Assembly (NCBI RefSeq): GCF_900114605.1
Contig: NZ_FOTP01000001.1
Location: 434,001-498,000, forward strand
Source of the DNA: Bradyrhizobium sp. NFR13
GTDB lineage: Bacteria; Pseudomonadota; Alphaproteobacteria; Rhizobiales; Xanthobacteraceae
Reading direction: 5' to 3'
Length of the DNA: 64,000 nt
Shown: positions 63,502-64,000 of the stretch, in pieces
How positions within the stretch are numbered: position 1 is the first letter of the stretch
Layout of the letters: each line of letters begins with the position of its first letter
Position numbers and translations under genes: made by a program
Notes under the pieces: generated by a model
What the model was told of the DNA's origin: nothing
The model's database searches: none
Seen by the model: only the letters and a program-made list of their open reading frames with translations

Positions 63502-64000
63502 TCAGAACGAATGCCTGATCCGTCCCATCACCTGATGCGCGACGGCATCGTTGCTGCCGACGATGGCATCGTAGTTCACCGACAGCACCGTGAGCGGCGC
63601 CAGTTTGCCGGAGACACCCGCACCGATCACGCCGCGATCGCGCAGCGCGCTGCCGGTTGCGGTGATGAACGAACCCGGCAGTGTGGTATCGGCGAAGCTC
63701 GCGTTGATGCCGCGCACGCCATCGCTGAATTCATGCAGCCAGGCCAGCCGCAATTCCGGCGTCAGCACGCCGCCATTCACCGCGTAATCATAGGCGAAGC
63801 GTGCGCCGACGCTGGAGCGCAGCGATTCCGAACTGTCCGAGCCGACCACGAGGGCCGCCGCACCGCCGCGTTCGGCGAAGCCATCGGTCGTCACCCGCGT
63901 ATATTGCAGGCCGATCTCCGGCGTGACGACCCAGCCGCTGACGCGCAGATCGGTGCCCACCGTGCCGCGGATCGCATAGTGATCGCCGCTGAACGCCGCG
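63502..64000 (-). CDS. autotransporter domain protein, C-terminal part (runs off window edge)
   Basis: The visible 165 codons form the end of an outer-membrane beta-barrel: alternating hydrophobic strands (VTPEIGLQYTRV, RSSVGARFAYDYAV, LTPELRLAWLHEF, GVIGAGVSGKLAP, VLSVNYDAIVG) and a terminal Phe (GRIRHSF), the BAM recognition signature. The frame stays open to base 64000, so the start and passenger domain lie beyond the window. The GTG at 63960 is internal, not a start. Confidence 0.82.
   Translation of the reverse strand, partial: AAFSGDHYAIRGTVGTDLRVSGWVVTPEIGLQYTRVTTDGFAERGGAAALVVGSDSSESLRSSVGARFAYDYAVNGGVLTPELRLAWLHEFSDGVRGINASFADTTLPGSFITATGSALRDRGVIGAGVSGKLAPLTVLSVNYDAIVGSNDAVAHQVMGRIRHSF

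Overview
The window is chromosomal DNA of an alphaproteobacterium. I place it in the Nitrobacteraceae (Bradyrhizobium, Rhodopseudomonas, Afipia or Tardiphaga relatives), though this rests on family recognition and not on a database search. The reasons are the G+C-rich, GC3-biased codons; a CcrM-type GANTC methylase; a mutY - DUF721/dciA - dsbA - smc neighbourhood; a CTCTCCC-type intergenic repeat family; and Rhizobiales-style variants of several proteins (family-4 uracil-DNA glycosylase, LivG, Rsm22). Coding density is high. I see no rRNA, tRNA, CRISPR array or insertion sequence.

Layout. 0-2 kb: a hypothetical protein, a Nudix hydrolase, a TIGR02301 secreted protein and a HAD phosphatase. 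2-12.5 kb: a CoA-linked catabolic region with an acyl-CoA dehydrogenase, two enoyl-CoA hydratases, a kinase-like phosphotransferase paired with a DUF6285 protein (resembling the LvaA/LvaB pair of levulinate catabolism), an SDR, a Baeyer-Villiger monooxygenase, a nitronate-monooxygenase-like flavoprotein, a type-1 thiolase-like protein without catalytic residues, and a hotdog thioesterase. 12.5-17 kb: a two-gene RND efflux system. 17.4-21.2 kb: a four-carbon sugar-acid (threonate/erythronate type) pathway with kinase, isomerase, dehydrogenase and a divergent class II aldolase. 21.2-26 kb: a complete Liv-type ABC importer with its binding protein. 26-32.2 kb: a DUF1445 hydro-lyase, a LysR regulator, an M20 amidohydrolase, a 2-hydroxyacid dehydrogenase, a tartrate-dehydrogenase-like enzyme and a degenerate SDR.

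32-46 kb is mostly housekeeping: ispE, a TPR lipoprotein-like or periplasmic protein, ETF-ubiquinone oxidoreductase, uracil-DNA glycosylase, a GT39 membrane glycosyltransferase, RNase HII, a VOC protein, a radical SAM protein, a GT2, a GNAT, MoaB, a zinc metallopeptidase and CcrM. 46-52.4 kb: a GST, a SnoaL-like protein with a divergent LysR, a small conserved protein, a PAS sensor plus chemoreceptor operon, and a flavin monooxygenase. 52.4-61.6 kb: mutY, dciA, dsbA and smc. dsbA and smc are separated by about 3.4 kb carrying a TetR/flavin-monooxygenase pair with a clear tandem operator, a 37-codon membrane ORF and an unexplained block. 61.6-64 kb: Rsm22 and a secreted-repeat protein flanked by opposite-facing CTCTCCC repeats, then the C-terminal part of an autotransporter that runs off the right edge.

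The most interesting readings are the phosphotransferase/DUF6285/acyl-CoA dehydrogenase module (possible 4-hydroxyacyl-CoA catabolism), the C4 sugar-acid and Liv transporter island, several enzymes lacking canonical catalytic or metal-binding residues (thiolase-like protein, SDR, UDG, LivG signature), and the interrupted dsbA-smc cluster.
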